Origin: Bradyrhizobium icense
Lineage (GTDB): Bacteria; Pseudomonadota; Alphaproteobacteria; Rhizobiales; Xanthobacteraceae
Length of the DNA: 64,000 nt
Assembly (NCBI RefSeq): GCF_001693385.1
Contig: NZ_CP016428.1
Location: 2,294,001 to 2,358,000, forward strand
Direction of reading: 5' to 3'
In this document: in pieces, positions 55,214 to 63,625 of the stretch
How positions within the stretch are numbered: the first letter of the stretch is position 1
Layout of the letters: every line of letters starts with the position of its first letter
The notes under the pieces: generated by a model
What the model was told of the DNA's origin: nothing
Databases searched by the model: none
Seen by the model: only the letters and a program-made list of their open reading frames with translations
Translations under genes and position numbers: made by a program

Positions 55214-55688
55214 GGTGCTTGCTGCACCCGCGGTCTCGTGTGCAATTGCGCATAGGAAGAACGCACACGAGCATACAGGTACAGCGGGAGCATCCCGGCC
55301 TTCCCTGCGCAATGGCCTTACGGCTTACTTCGTGCTCTTCCCGGAGAACGGCTCTTTTGCCTCCGTCGCCCCTGAGAAGCTTCGCTTCTTAAGGACTTAA
55401 CGCCAGCACCGCGGCGCCCGAACCACACGACTTCGCCGTACGCTTCCGGCGCCTACGTCTTGCGCCTTCCGCGTCCATCGCATCTCACCGCACGTTCGTG
55501 ACGATCGCGACCCGCCCCTCAATTGGGTGAGATGGGCGGAGTTATGCCGATGATTTGCTCTCGAAGTTAAGTGGAATATTTTTGTCGGAAGGGCTGGACA
55601 GACTTTTGGTGATTTGCCCGTCGTGCCAATTGGTCGCAGCCGCGCGTTGAAATTTCGCTTGGGCGCGAGGCAAATCAGCTCGCAGTCG
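55214..55688. other. Right half of the non-coding sequence interrupted by the IS4 element
   Basis: About 475 bases with no convincing gene. The first part contains a GGTGCTTGCTGCACC hairpin and complementary GTGTGC/GCACAC segments. Removing the IS and one target copy would join it smoothly with the sequence ending at 53872, so the IS landed in a structured, probably repeated, non-coding segment. Confidence 0.5.
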
Positions 55689-55774
55689 GTAGGGTGGGCA
55701 AAGCGAAGCGTGCCCACCATCAAGGAACGCGCTCGATGACAAATGGTGGGCACGCTTCGCTTTGCCCACCCTAC
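55689..55774. repeat. 32-bp perfect inverted repeat (GTAGGGTGGGCAAAGCG type)
   Basis: The left arm 55689-55720 and right arm 55743-55774 are perfect reverse complements over 32 bases, with a 22-base loop. The arm begins GTAGGGTGGGCAAAGCGAAG. Transcribed, it would form a very stable hairpin. It resembles REP-like dispersed repeats; only one copy is in this window. Confidence 0.85.
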
Positions 55775-55798
55775 ATCGCGAGCCGGGAGGCTGCGGCA

Positions 55799-56113
55799 TC
55801 AGCCGACGACGACTTCGCTGATCTGGATGACCGGAGACTGATCGGTATAGTTCGGGATATCGGCCATGATCTCCTTGGCATGGGGCCCGAAGCCGGCCTG
55901 GAACGCCTCGACCGAGTCGCAGAAGATGTGACACATGCCGACATAGGTCGCTGGCGCGCCCGGCGCGCCGCCGGCCAGGCCCTTGTCGACCGTGTAGGAC
56001 TTGCAGGCGTCGCCCATGCGCGCCTTCACGAGCGGCATATGCTTGTCGCGGTAGTAGTCGTGATCGAAGCGCCCGCCGGGCGTATTGGGATACATTACGC
56101 TGACCTTGATCAT
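55799..56113 (-). CDS. EthD-family protein
   Basis: A 104-residue dimeric alpha+beta-barrel protein: IKVSVMYPNTPGGRFDHDYYRDKHMPLVKARMG is the EthD-domain opening with the conserved His, followed by the YVGMCHIFCDSVEAFQAGFG strand-helix. Members take part in ether or aromatic degradation, or are of unknown role. It is a monocistronic gene next to the 32-base inverted repeat. Confidence 0.88.
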   Translation of the reverse strand: MIKVSVMYPNTPGGRFDHDYYRDKHMPLVKARMGDACKSYTVDKGLAGGAPGAPATYVGMCHIFCDSVEAFQAGFGPHAKEIMADIPNYTDQSPVIQISEVVVG

Positions 56114-56453
56114 GGACGTGCCCTCCGATGCTCGCGTTCGCCGTTATTCTCCGGCAATGCCCGAAATCTGTGTCAGTTTTGCGGATCTTGCAACCGGAAG
56201 GCGGCGGGCCTTCATCTCATTCTGCCGCCGCACGTCTGCGCCGATAGTCCAGCGCGGGCAGGCCGGCCGATCGTTTCATTCGTAGGCAAATATTCTCCTG
56301 ATGTGCCGGCGGGCGTATCTCGCGCGTTCACGCCATCGCGCGCTTTCAAGCACGGCTTTTCAAATCGCGGTGAGAGCCGTAGCACGGCTATCGGCTTTTG
56401 CGGTGCGATACCCAATTGGGTGGAGTGATTTCACGTTAAAGAGGATATCACCA

Positions 56454-56720
56454 ATGACCAAATCTATCCCAACACTCGCCGCCGCATTTCTGATGACCGC
56501 TATCGCAACGCCCGTGTTCGCGCAAGCCGCGATCCAGGAGCCCGGCGCCTATTCCTTCTATCACCCCAATGCCGACGTGCTCAACGGCCGGCCGGCATAC
56601 CGGTCGTTCAATCAGTCCAATGCGTATTACAATTCCAATGCCTATTACAACCAGGCTGTGCCCGCGCCCGAACCGCGGATGCGGCAGAGGTCGACGCGGC
56701 ACTATCGCAGGGCGCAGTAG
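56454..56720 (+). CDS. Small secreted Asn/Tyr-rich protein
   Basis: An 88-residue protein with a signal peptide (SIPTLAAAFLMTAIATPVFAQA) and a mature part rich in Asn, Tyr and Ser (SNAYYNSNAYYNQ, an imperfect repeat) ending in a basic RQRSTRHYRRAQ. An AAGAGG site precedes ATG 56454; the frame is open upstream without features. Function unknown; it is presumably periplasmic or surface. Confidence 0.65.
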   Translation: MTKSIPTLAAAFLMTAIATPVFAQAAIQEPGAYSFYHPNADVLNGRPAYRSFNQSNAYYNSNAYYNQAVPAPEPRMRQRSTRHYRRAQ

Positions 56721-56731
56721 CGTGAGCGTGT

Positions 56732-56762
56732 AGCCCAGATGGTCCGTTGGGTCATCTGGGCT
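56732..56762. terminator. Terminator-like hairpin between convergent genes
   Basis: Ten-base perfect stem AGCCCAGATG (56732-56741) / CATCTGGGCT (56753-56762) with an 11-base loop, between the secreted-protein gene and the convergent GMC oxidoreductase gene. It may serve both strands; no strong T-run. Confidence 0.6.
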
Positions 56763-56776
56763 GCTTCGTCATGCAG

Positions 56777-58399
56777 CTATTTGCGTCTATCCTCCAGTAT
56801 CATCGTCGCGCCTTTCTCCGCGATCATCGCTGTCGGCGTGTTGGTGTTGCCGGACGTAATCGTGGGCATCGCCGACGCGTCGGCGACGCGAAGGCCCGCG
56901 ATGCCGTAGAACTGCAGCCGCTCGTCGACAACCGCCATCGGGTCGTTGGCGGTGCCCATCTTCGCGGTGCCGACGGGGTGGAAGATCGTGGTGCCGATAT
57001 CGCCGGCGGCCTTTGCCAATGAGGCGTCGTCGTCGCCGACGCTGGGGCCGGGCAGGTATTCGACCGGGTGGTAGCGTTCGAGCCGCTTCTGCTTCATCAG
57101 CCGCCGCGTGGTGCGGATGGCGTCCGCGGCGACCTGGCGGTCATCGTCGGTCGAAAGATAGTTCGGCGCGATCGACGGCGCCTCGTCTGGCTTTGCCGAG
57201 CGGATGCGCACGGTGCCGCGCGAGGTTGGCTGCAGATTGCAGGCGCTCACGGTAATCGCGGGAAAGCGGTGCAGGGGATCGCCGAACTTGTCGAGCGACA
57301 GCGGCTGCACGTGAAACTGGATGTTGGCGCGTGCGCGGCGTGGATCGGAGCGCGTGAAGATGCCGAGCTGCGATGGCGCCATCGTCAGCGGCCCACGGCG
57401 GCGGAAGGCGTAATCGAGCCCCATCATGCCGCGCCGGACCAGCGACCAGTAGGTCTCGTTCAGCGTGCGGACGCCCTCGACCTTGTAGATCGCGCGCTGC
57501 TGCAGATGGTCCTGCAGGTTGCGCCCGACGCCCGGTCTGTCGAGCACGACATCGATGCCGAGCGGTGACAGCCAGTCGGCCGGTCCGATGCCGGAGCGGT
57601 GCAGCACCTGCGTCGAGCCGATCGATCCCGCGCACAATACGACTTCACCTTTGGTGCGGGCCTCGAACACCTCATTGCCCTGGATGAAGCGCACGCCGAC
57701 GGCGCGGCCGTTCTCGATGATGAGCCGGTCGACCAGCACGTGCTTTTCCAGCCGCAGATTGGCGCGGCTCAGCACCGGCTTGAGAAAACCGCGCGCGGAC
57801 GACCAGCGCCGGCCGCGCTTCTGGTTGACGTGGAAATAGCTGACGCCTTCATTGTCGCCAGTGTTGAAATCCGCAATGCGCCTGATGCCCATTTCCTCGG
57901 CGGCATCGCCGACCGCGTCGAGCACTTCCCACGACAGCCGCGGCGCCTCGATGCGCCAGCCGCCGCCAATGCCGTGATGTTCGCTTTCACCGAGAAAATG
58001 ATCCTCCAGCCGTTTGAACAGCGGCTTGACGTCGTCATAGCCCCAGCCGGTCAGGCCGAGCTGCCGCCAGTGATCGTAATCGGCGGCCTGGCCTCGCATC
58101 GAAATCATCGCATTGATGGCGGAGCAGCCGCCGATCACCTTGCCGCGCGGATAGGCAAGGGAGCGACCGTTGAGACCGGGCTCCGGCTCGGTCCGAAACA
58201 TCCAGTCCGAACGGGGATTGCCGATCGCGAAGAGATAGCCGACCGGGATGTGAAACCAGATCCAGTTGTCGTTGCCGCCGGCCTCCAGGATCAGCACGCG
58301 GTTTTTGGGATCGGCCGACAGCCGGTTGGCCATGATGCAGCCGGCTGTGCCAGCGCCCACCACGATATAATCGAAATCGCCTTCAAGCCGTTTCGGCAT
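56777..58399 (-). CDS. GMC-family oxidoreductase (choline dehydrogenase-like)
   Basis: A 540-residue FAD enzyme. The FAD site is YIVVGAGTAGCIMANRLS, with the GMC signature 1 region YPRGKVIGGCSAINAM near residue 85, signature 2 region GSIGSTQVLHRSGIG near 260, the active-site His in FHPVGTAKMG, and the C-terminal TSGNTNTPTAMIAEKGA. The family oxidises alcohols such as choline or polyethylene glycols. The start at MPKRLEG (58399) is preferred to an ATG seven codons earlier. It is divergent from the M20 gene. Confidence 0.92.
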   Translation of the reverse strand: MPKRLEGDFDYIVVGAGTAGCIMANRLSADPKNRVLILEAGGNDNWIWFHIPVGYLFAIGNPRSDWMFRTEPEPGLNGRSLAYPRGKVIGGCSAINAMISMRGQAADYDHWRQLGLTGWGYDDVKPLFKRLEDHFLGESEHHGIGGGWRIEAPRLSWEVLDAVGDAAEEMGIRRIADFNTGDNEGVSYFHVNQKRGRRWSSARGFLKPVLSRANLRLEKHVLVDRLIIENGRAVGVRFIQGNEVFEARTKGEVVLCAGSIGSTQVLHRSGIGPADWLSPLGIDVVLDRPGVGRNLQDHLQQRAIYKVEGVRTLNETYWSLVRRGMMGLDYAFRRRGPLTMAPSQLGIFTRSDPRRARANIQFHVQPLSLDKFGDPLHRFPAITVSACNLQPTSRGTVRIRSAKPDEAPSIAPNYLSTDDDRQVAADAIRTTRRLMKQKRLERYHPVEYLPGPSVGDDDASLAKAAGDIGTTIFHPVGTAKMGTANDPMAVVDERLQFYGIAGLRVADASAMPTITSGNTNTPTAMIAEKGATMILEDRRK

Positions 58400-58566
58400 T
58401 GTCCGTTTCCACCCGTCCACGTCTTTCCGCCCTAATAGTCAGACGCCGATGGCCGGGACAAGCCCGGCATTGCCGGCGGGGCAGGATGTTCCTTGTGCGT
58501 CTTGGGTGGACCGCCGCTTGCATGCTACAGAGGTCTAACGTTCCAACCTGAGGTTCGAGAATTCCC

Positions 58567-59739
58567 ATGCCCATCGTTAACCGCGTCGCCGATCTGCAAC
58601 CCGATATTCAGGCCTGGCGCCGCGATATCCATGAAAATCCCGAATTGCTGTACGACGTGCACCGCACTGCAGCATTCGTGGCCGACCGCCTGCGCGAATT
58701 CGGCTGCGACGAGGTCGCCACCGGCCTTGGCCGCACCGGCGTCGTCGGCGTCATCAAGGGCAAGCAGCCCGGCAAGGGCGAGATCAAAGTGATCGGGCTC
58801 CGCGCCGACATGGATGCGCTGCCGATCGAAGAGGCAACCAACGTTCCTCATGCCTCCAAGACGCCGGGCCTGATGCATGCCTGCGGACATGATGGCCACA
58901 CCGCGATGCTTTTGGGTGCAGCGCGGTACCTTGCCGAAACCAGGAATTTTGCCGGTGACGCGGTCGTGATCTTTCAGCCGGCCGAGGAGGGCGGGGCAGG
59001 CGCTGCCGCCATGATCCAGGACGGGCTGATGGACCGCTTCGGCATCGAGCAGGTCTACGGCATGCATAATGGGCCGGGAATTCCGGTCGGCTCCTTCGCC
59101 ATCCGGACCGGCCCCGTGATGGCCGCGACCGACTCGATCGATATCAAGATCGAGGGGCTTGGCGGCCATGCCGCGCGCCCGAACAAATGCATCGATTCCG
59201 TGCTGGTCGGTTCGCAGCTCATTACCGCGCTGCAGTCGATCGTGTCGCGGACCATCGATCCCCTGGATTCGGCCGTGATCTCGATCTGCGAGTTCCATGC
59301 CGGCAATGCGCGGAACGTGATCCCGCAGACCGCCGAACTCCGCGGCACCGTGCGGACGCTGACACCGGAAGTGCGCGAAACGGTCGAGAAGCGGGTGCGT
59401 GAGGTGTGCGAGGGCGTAGCCAGGATGACCGGGGCGAAGATCGACCTCATTTACGAGCGCGGCTATCCCGTCACCAAGAATCACGCCGAGCAGACCGAGT
59501 TCGCCACGCGGGTTGCCAAGGAAGTGGCCGGCGCCCAGAACGTCCACGAGATGCCGCCGCTGATGGGTGCAGAAGATTTTGCATATATGCTGGAAGCACG
59601 TCCCGGCGCCTTCATTTTCTGCGGCAACGGCGACAGCGCAGGGCTCCACCATCCCGCCTACGATTTCAACGACGAGGCGATCGTGTACGGCACCTCGTAC
59701 TGGATCAAGCTGGTCGAGAACAAGCTGGCGGCGTCGTAA
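58567..59739 (+). CDS. M20-family amidohydrolase (hippurate hydrolase-like)
   Basis: A 390-residue metallopeptidase-fold enzyme. Metal-binding and catalytic motifs are LRADMDALPIEE and MHACGHDGHTAMLLG near residue 97, FQPAEEGGAGAAAM with the catalytic Glu pair, and ENVHEMPP-like and LMGAEDFAYML later. It is typical of N-acyl-amino-acid, hippurate or indole-acetyl-amino-acid hydrolases. A hairpin terminator follows at 59794. Confidence 0.92.
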   Translation: MPIVNRVADLQPDIQAWRRDIHENPELLYDVHRTAAFVADRLREFGCDEVATGLGRTGVVGVIKGKQPGKGEIKVIGLRADMDALPIEEATNVPHASKTPGLMHACGHDGHTAMLLGAARYLAETRNFAGDAVVIFQPAEEGGAGAAAMIQDGLMDRFGIEQVYGMHNGPGIPVGSFAIRTGPVMAATDSIDIKIEGLGGHAARPNKCIDSVLVGSQLITALQSIVSRTIDPLDSAVISICEFHAGNARNVIPQTAELRGTVRTLTPEVRETVEKRVREVCEGVARMTGAKIDLIYERGYPVTKNHAEQTEFATRVAKEVAGAQNVHEMPPLMGAEDFAYMLEARPGAFIFCGNGDSAGLHHPAYDFNDEAIVYGTSYWIKLVENKLAAS

Positions 59740-59793
59740 GGGAGTACGTCACTTCAACTTCGATCGCACATGAAGTGCGAGGTCACATGAGGA

Positions 59794-59820
59794 AAGGCCT
59801 GTATCTCCAATGCAGGCCTT
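59794..59820. terminator. Hairpin terminator between the M20 and ppk2 genes
   Basis: Eight-base stem AAGGCCTG (59794-59801) / CAGGCCTT (59813-59820), followed by CATTATTTGCC. It lies between convergent genes and probably works on both strands. Confidence 0.65.
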
Positions 59821-59867
59821 CATTATTTGCCGCTCGTTTCGACTGAGCATAGTCTTCGGTCCCGCGC

Positions 59868-60794
59868 TCAATAGCGCGACGGTACGTACATTTCGGGTGG
59901 AATCGGCCCGCGGCTATATTCCGGGTTGCGAACCCGCGGCGGCAGTACCACCGGCTCGCGCTTGATTTCCTGGTAGGGAACTTGTTCGAGCAGATGCGCG
60001 ATGCAGTTCAGTCGTGCCTTCTTCTTGTCATCGGCCTCGACGAGGTACCAAGGAGCTTCCTGAATGTGGGTACGCTCCAGCATCGCTTCCTTGGCCTTGG
60101 TGTATTGCTCCCAGCGGCTGCGCGATTCGACATCCATCGGGCTGAGCTTCCACTGCTTGAGTGGATCATGGATCCGCATCATGAAGCGCAAATACTGCTC
60201 TTCGTCGGTGATGGAAAACCAGTACTTGATGAGGGTGATTCCGGAGCGCACGAGCATACGCTCGAATTCCGGCACTGACCGGAAGAATTCTTCGACGTCA
60301 TCTTCGGTGCAGAAGCCCATCACTCGCTCGACGCCGGCGCGGTTGTACCAGCTACGGTCGAACAGCACGATCTCACCGCCGGCCGGCAAATGCGAAACGT
60401 AACGCTGGAAGTACCATTGGGTGCGCTCACGCTCGTTCGGCGCCGGCAGCGCCGCGACGCGGCAGACCCGCGGATTGAGCCTCTGGGTGATGCGCTTGAT
60501 GACGCCGCCCTTGCCGGCGGAATCGCGCCCCTCGAAAATCACCACCACCTTGAGCTGGTGTTGCTGCACCCAGGTCTGCAGTTTTACCAGTTCACCCTGC
60601 AGACGGAATAATTCCTTGAAGTACACGCGGCGATCGATCGTCTCTTCTGCCGTATGGTCGGCAAATTCATTGGTCAGCGCATCGAGGCGATCGTCGTCGA
60701 TCTCAAGTTCCAGTTCTTCATCGAAACTGTCCAGCATTTCCTCCCGAATCGGGTCGTGGATCAGCTTGGTGCCATTCGGGGGCTTTTTGGTCAT
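59868..60794 (-). CDS. ppk2: Polyphosphate kinase 2
   Basis: A 308-residue PPK2-family enzyme that transfers phosphate between polyphosphate and nucleotides. The Walker A motif is FEGRDSAGKGG, with the lid region APNERERTQWYFQRYVSHLPA and Walker B LFDRSWYNRAGVERVMGF. The acidic N-terminus (ELELEIDDDRLDAL) is usual. The start at MTKKPPN (60794) is the conserved one; 46 further codons upstream are open but not protein-like. Confidence 0.95.
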   Translation of the reverse strand: MTKKPPNGTKLIHDPIREEMLDSFDEELELEIDDDRLDALTNEFADHTAEETIDRRVYFKELFRLQGELVKLQTWVQQHQLKVVVIFEGRDSAGKGGVIKRITQRLNPRVCRVAALPAPNERERTQWYFQRYVSHLPAGGEIVLFDRSWYNRAGVERVMGFCTEDDVEEFFRSVPEFERMLVRSGITLIKYWFSITDEEQYLRFMMRIHDPLKQWKLSPMDVESRSRWEQYTKAKEAMLERTHIQEAPWYLVEADDKKKARLNCIAHLLEQVPYQEIKREPVVLPPRVRNPEYSRGPIPPEMYVPSRY

Positions 60795-61229
60795 GGCGGG
60801 CTCCGGCTGCAGAGCTGTTGGGTTCGCGTGATGTGTGAATGTTGGTGTCCTATCATCCTCTGTCAGGTACTTTGCGGAAAGCAGAAGGCCGCAGTTTGGT
60901 TCCGGTCTCCCGCTATCCGTCGGGCCTGCCACGGCAGCGTCCCGACCGCATCGCCGATGGCGTCAGAACAGGTTCGAGAACGGTACGTAGAGGCTCGCCG
61001 ACAGCAGATCGCGCCGGCATCATGCCAGCAGGAGATTGCGAACCGTTAATGACAGTTAGGCTATCCCGGCCGCGTATGGCCAGGGATGCGCGCTGTCCGG
61101 GCCACAGGTGGTTCAGGGAAATTCCACAATATTTTTGATTGCCCCTGTCGGAACGCCGCCTCCTCCATCCGTCCTTGCCACAGAAGCGGCCGCGCGCCGG
61201 CCGGTAGCTGATGGAGAAAGGCAGCTTCG
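60795..61229. other. Intergenic region
   Basis: 435 bases between divergent ppk2 and the VOC-protein gene. No gene is supported. The last 20 bases hold the GGAGAAAGG ribosome-binding region of the VOC gene. Confidence 0.5.
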
Positions 61230-61700
61230 ATGAAGGTCACACAGCATCTCTGGTTCGAAAAGGATATGGAGGCCGCGATCGGCTTCTACACCTCGCTGAT
61301 CCGCGGCTCGTCAGTCCAGTGGGTCTCGTCGCTGCCGGCCGAGAGCCCGAGCGGCCCGCCCGGCAGCGTCAAGATCGCGGCCTTTACCCTGGGCGACCAG
61401 CGCTACATGGCGATCGAGGCGGGTCCCCTCGACCGGTTCAACCACAGTTTTTCGATCATGGTCGAATGCGACACGCAGGCGGAGATCGACCATTTGTGGG
61501 ACGCCTTGAGGGAGGGCGGCAAGATCGAGCAATGCGGCTGGCTGCAGGACCGCTGGGGCCTCTCCTGGCAGATCGCGCCCAGACGGCTCGGCGAATTGAT
61601 GAACGATCCCGACCCCGCAAAAGCCAAGCGTGTTGCCGAGGCCATGCTGAAGATGGTCAAGTTCGATATTGCAGAACTGGAGGCCGTGGCGAGAGCATGA
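61230..61700 (+). CDS. VOC-superfamily (PhnB/YdhK-like) protein
   Basis: A 156-residue protein of the 3-demethylubiquinone-9 methyltransferase-like (PhnB) group. VTQHLWFEKDMEAAIGFYTSLI and the paired MVECDTQAEIDHLWDALREGG followed by CGWLQDRWGLSWQIAPRRL are family hallmarks. Enzymatic role usually unknown. The last codons and the stop (GCATGA) are supplied by the left arm of a dispersed palindromic repeat. Confidence 0.88.
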   Translation: MKVTQHLWFEKDMEAAIGFYTSLIRGSSVQWVSSLPAESPSGPPGSVKIAAFTLGDQRYMAIEAGPLDRFNHSFSIMVECDTQAEIDHLWDALREGGKIEQCGWLQDRWGLSWQIAPRRLGELMNDPDPAKAKRVAEAMLKMVKFDIAELEAVARA

Positions 61701-61741
61701 TCCGGAAAAGTGGGCACCGGTTTTTCGAAAAGATCATGCTC
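61693..61741. repeat. GAGCATGATC-type palindromic repeat overlapping a stop codon
   Basis: Arms GAGCATGATC (61693-61702) and GATCATGCTC (61732-61741) flank a core with AAAAGTGGGCACCGGTTTTTCG. The left arm contains the TGA that ends the VOC gene. It is the same family as 16825-16872. Confidence 0.7.
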
Positions 61742-61753
61742 AAACAAAAAAGA

Positions 61754-61794
61754 TAGAGCGAGATGACGATTCCAGGAAAAATCATCTCGCTCTA
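61754..61794. repeat. 13-bp perfect inverted repeat TAGAGCGAGATGA
   Basis: TAGAGCGAGATGA (61754-61766) and TCATCTCGCTCTA (61782-61794) form a perfect stem with a 15-base loop. It follows the GAGCATGATC repeat and may be part of a composite element or act as terminator for the VOC gene. Confidence 0.65.
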
Positions 61795-62007
61795 GCTAGG
61801 AAGAGGGTCGCGCGCTGCACGGCGCCGGGGCTGGAGGTAGGGAACCGCGCAGCGCGTCGACCATGTGGGAGCATCACAGCGTGAGCAGACGTCCCACATT
61901 CCCTTGAGAATGCGATTGTGTCTTTCATCAATTAATGGTTGCGGGCAGGATTGTCAATTTTTCCCGTTATATTTCACCAGAAATTGCGCCTGCCGGATTG
62001 GCGGAAT

Positions 62008-63396
62008 TCAGGCCGCATGTGCTGATTTTCGCAGCACGCCGGCGGCGATTTTGAGATCCTGGACGAAGCGCCGGTATTCGCGCGCCTTGGCATCGGCGTC
62101 CGGCAATCGCAGCAGATAGGACGGGTGCACCGTGACCAGCGCCCTGGTGCCATCGGCGAGATCGATCGGGTGGCCGCGGTTCTTGTTGATCGGCGTGATT
62201 TTCCCGAACACGCTTTGCGCTGCGGTTGCGCCCATCGCCACCACCAGGTCGGGTTTGATCGCGGCCAGCTCGCGCTCGTACCACTGCCGGCAGGCCTTGA
62301 TCTCAGGTGTGTTCGGCTTCTGGTGCAGGCGGACCTTTCCGCGCGGCACGAACTTGAAATGCTTCACAGCATTGGTGACGTAGACCGTGCGGCGGTCGAT
62401 GCCGGCTTCTTCCAGCGCGCGGTCGAGCATTTGCCCCGCGGGTCCGACGAACGGCTTTCCGGCGAGATCTTCCTTGTCGCCAGGCTGCTCGCCGACCAGC
62501 ATGATCCGCGCGGTTTGCCGGCCTTCGCCGAACACGGTTTGCGTCGCATTCTTGTAAAGAGGGCAGGCGCGGCAATCGGCGGCTTCTTCGCGCAGCGTCT
62601 CAATGTCGTCCTGAACTCTTCTGCGCACCATGGGCGGCTCCGGCCGTTTTGGCGCCTGATATGGTTCCGTAGCGTCGCGTTCCGCACGCTTGACTGCAGG
62701 CTTAATCATTGAACCCTCTTGCAGGTTCCTCGTCTTCACAGTCAGCCGTGCTGGATTGAAGATGCTGGCGTAATCGCGCCGCCAGATTTCGTCCAGCCGG
62801 TCCGCGCTGGGGGCTTCGCTTCTGCTGACGCCCGGCGTGAACGAGACGACATGGCCGTCCCAATGCGCGCAGAGATCAGGCGTCAGGATCGACCAGGGCA
62901 TGTCGGCGAAACGGCGCGCGAAGAACGGGGCGGCCAGTTCGACGATGTGGTGCTCCGGCTCGAACCAGGCGACGAAGTGCGATTTCTGTTCGCGACCTAT
63001 TTCGCGGAAGCGGACAAAGACATGCATCTTGTGCTCGTCGCGGCGCACGGACTTGGCCATCGCGGTGATTTCAGCCACGTCAGGATCGGTCGCGAGTTCA
63101 AGTAGATCGTGATGCGTTCGCAACCGCCATAGCAGGCGATAGAGCAGGGCGAAGCGCTCGGGGTTGCGATGCAGGATCGCAACCTCCGCCAGTTCAACGA
63201 ATCTGGCCGGTACGTTGAAGGTGCCCTGTGGCGGTTCGAGCGGTGGCGCGGTCGGCTCGAACAGTTCGGGCTCATCATCATCATCAGCCACGCGCCAGCT
63301 CACGTCGGACGGTTTCACATCATTCAGCGCCAGCGTGCGGGCCGCTTTACGCCAGCCATCGAAATCAGTTTGGCTGTCGAGGGTGATGTGGTGCAT
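62008..63396 (-). CDS. udgX: UdgX-type uracil-DNA glycosylase with N-terminal DUF4130 domain
   Basis: A protein of about 462 residues. The first 240 or so match the DUF4130 group (FALLYRLLWRLRTHHDLLELATDPDV, MHVFVRFREIG, HIVELAAPFFARRFADMPWSILTPD). The C-terminal half is a family 4-like/UdgX glycosylase with a CRACPLYK iron-sulphur cysteine pair, GEQPGDKED near residue 300, and HFKFVPRGKVRLHQKPN near 350. The latter retains the His that in UdgX forms a covalent bond with DNA, although the loop reads KVRLH rather than KRRIH. Start chosen at MHHITL. It is divergent from imuA across a LexA box, so SOS-linked repair is plausible. Confidence 0.88.
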   Translation of the reverse strand: MHHITLDSQTDFDGWRKAARTLALNDVKPSDVSWRVADDDDEPELFEPTAPPLEPPQGTFNVPARFVELAEVAILHRNPERFALLYRLLWRLRTHHDLLELATDPDVAEITAMAKSVRRDEHKMHVFVRFREIGREQKSHFVAWFEPEHHIVELAAPFFARRFADMPWSILTPDLCAHWDGHVVSFTPGVSRSEAPSADRLDEIWRRDYASIFNPARLTVKTRNLQEGSMIKPAVKRAERDATEPYQAPKRPEPPMVRRRVQDDIETLREEAADCRACPLYKNATQTVFGEGRQTARIMLVGEQPGDKEDLAGKPFVGPAGQMLDRALEEAGIDRRTVYVTNAVKHFKFVPRGKVRLHQKPNTPEIKACRQWYERELAAIKPDLVVAMGATAAQSVFGKITPINKNRGHPIDLADGTRALVTVHPSYLLRLPDADAKAREYRRFVQDLKIAAGVLRKSAHAA

Positions 63397-63510
63397 GTGC
63401 TTACTCCACACTCTCCGCCGGCATCTCCGCGCAACGGCTTCGCCGTTGTCGCTGGGGAGTCGCGTATCACTTTGATTTCGCTCATGAATCGGCAAGGCGA
63501 TCGATCTCGA

Positions 63511-63541
63511 TTGACTCTGCCGGCGCTGTTAGCTTTATATT
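63511..63541 (+). promoter_or_regulatory. Sigma70-type promoter of imuA
   Basis: TTGACT at 63511-63516 and TTATAT at 63535-63540 are separated by 18 bases and point toward imuA. The LexA box starts three bases downstream, covering the expected transcription start. Confidence 0.6.
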
Positions 63542-63542
63542 A

Positions 63543-63557
63543 GAACATATCATGAAC
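63543..63557. promoter_or_regulatory. LexA (SOS) box
   Basis: GAAC-ATATCAT-GAAC is an exact match to the alphaproteobacterial LexA site GTTC-N7-GTTC read on the other strand. It lies 69 bases before the imuA ATG, immediately downstream of the promoter -10, so LexA binding would block transcription until DNA damage. Confidence 0.85.
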
Positions 63558-63625
63558 AAATGAGCCAGCCGCGCGTTCACTTAGGGAAGAAGCGGTAAAG
63601 GCCAATTTTCTGAAAGGAACGGCGG

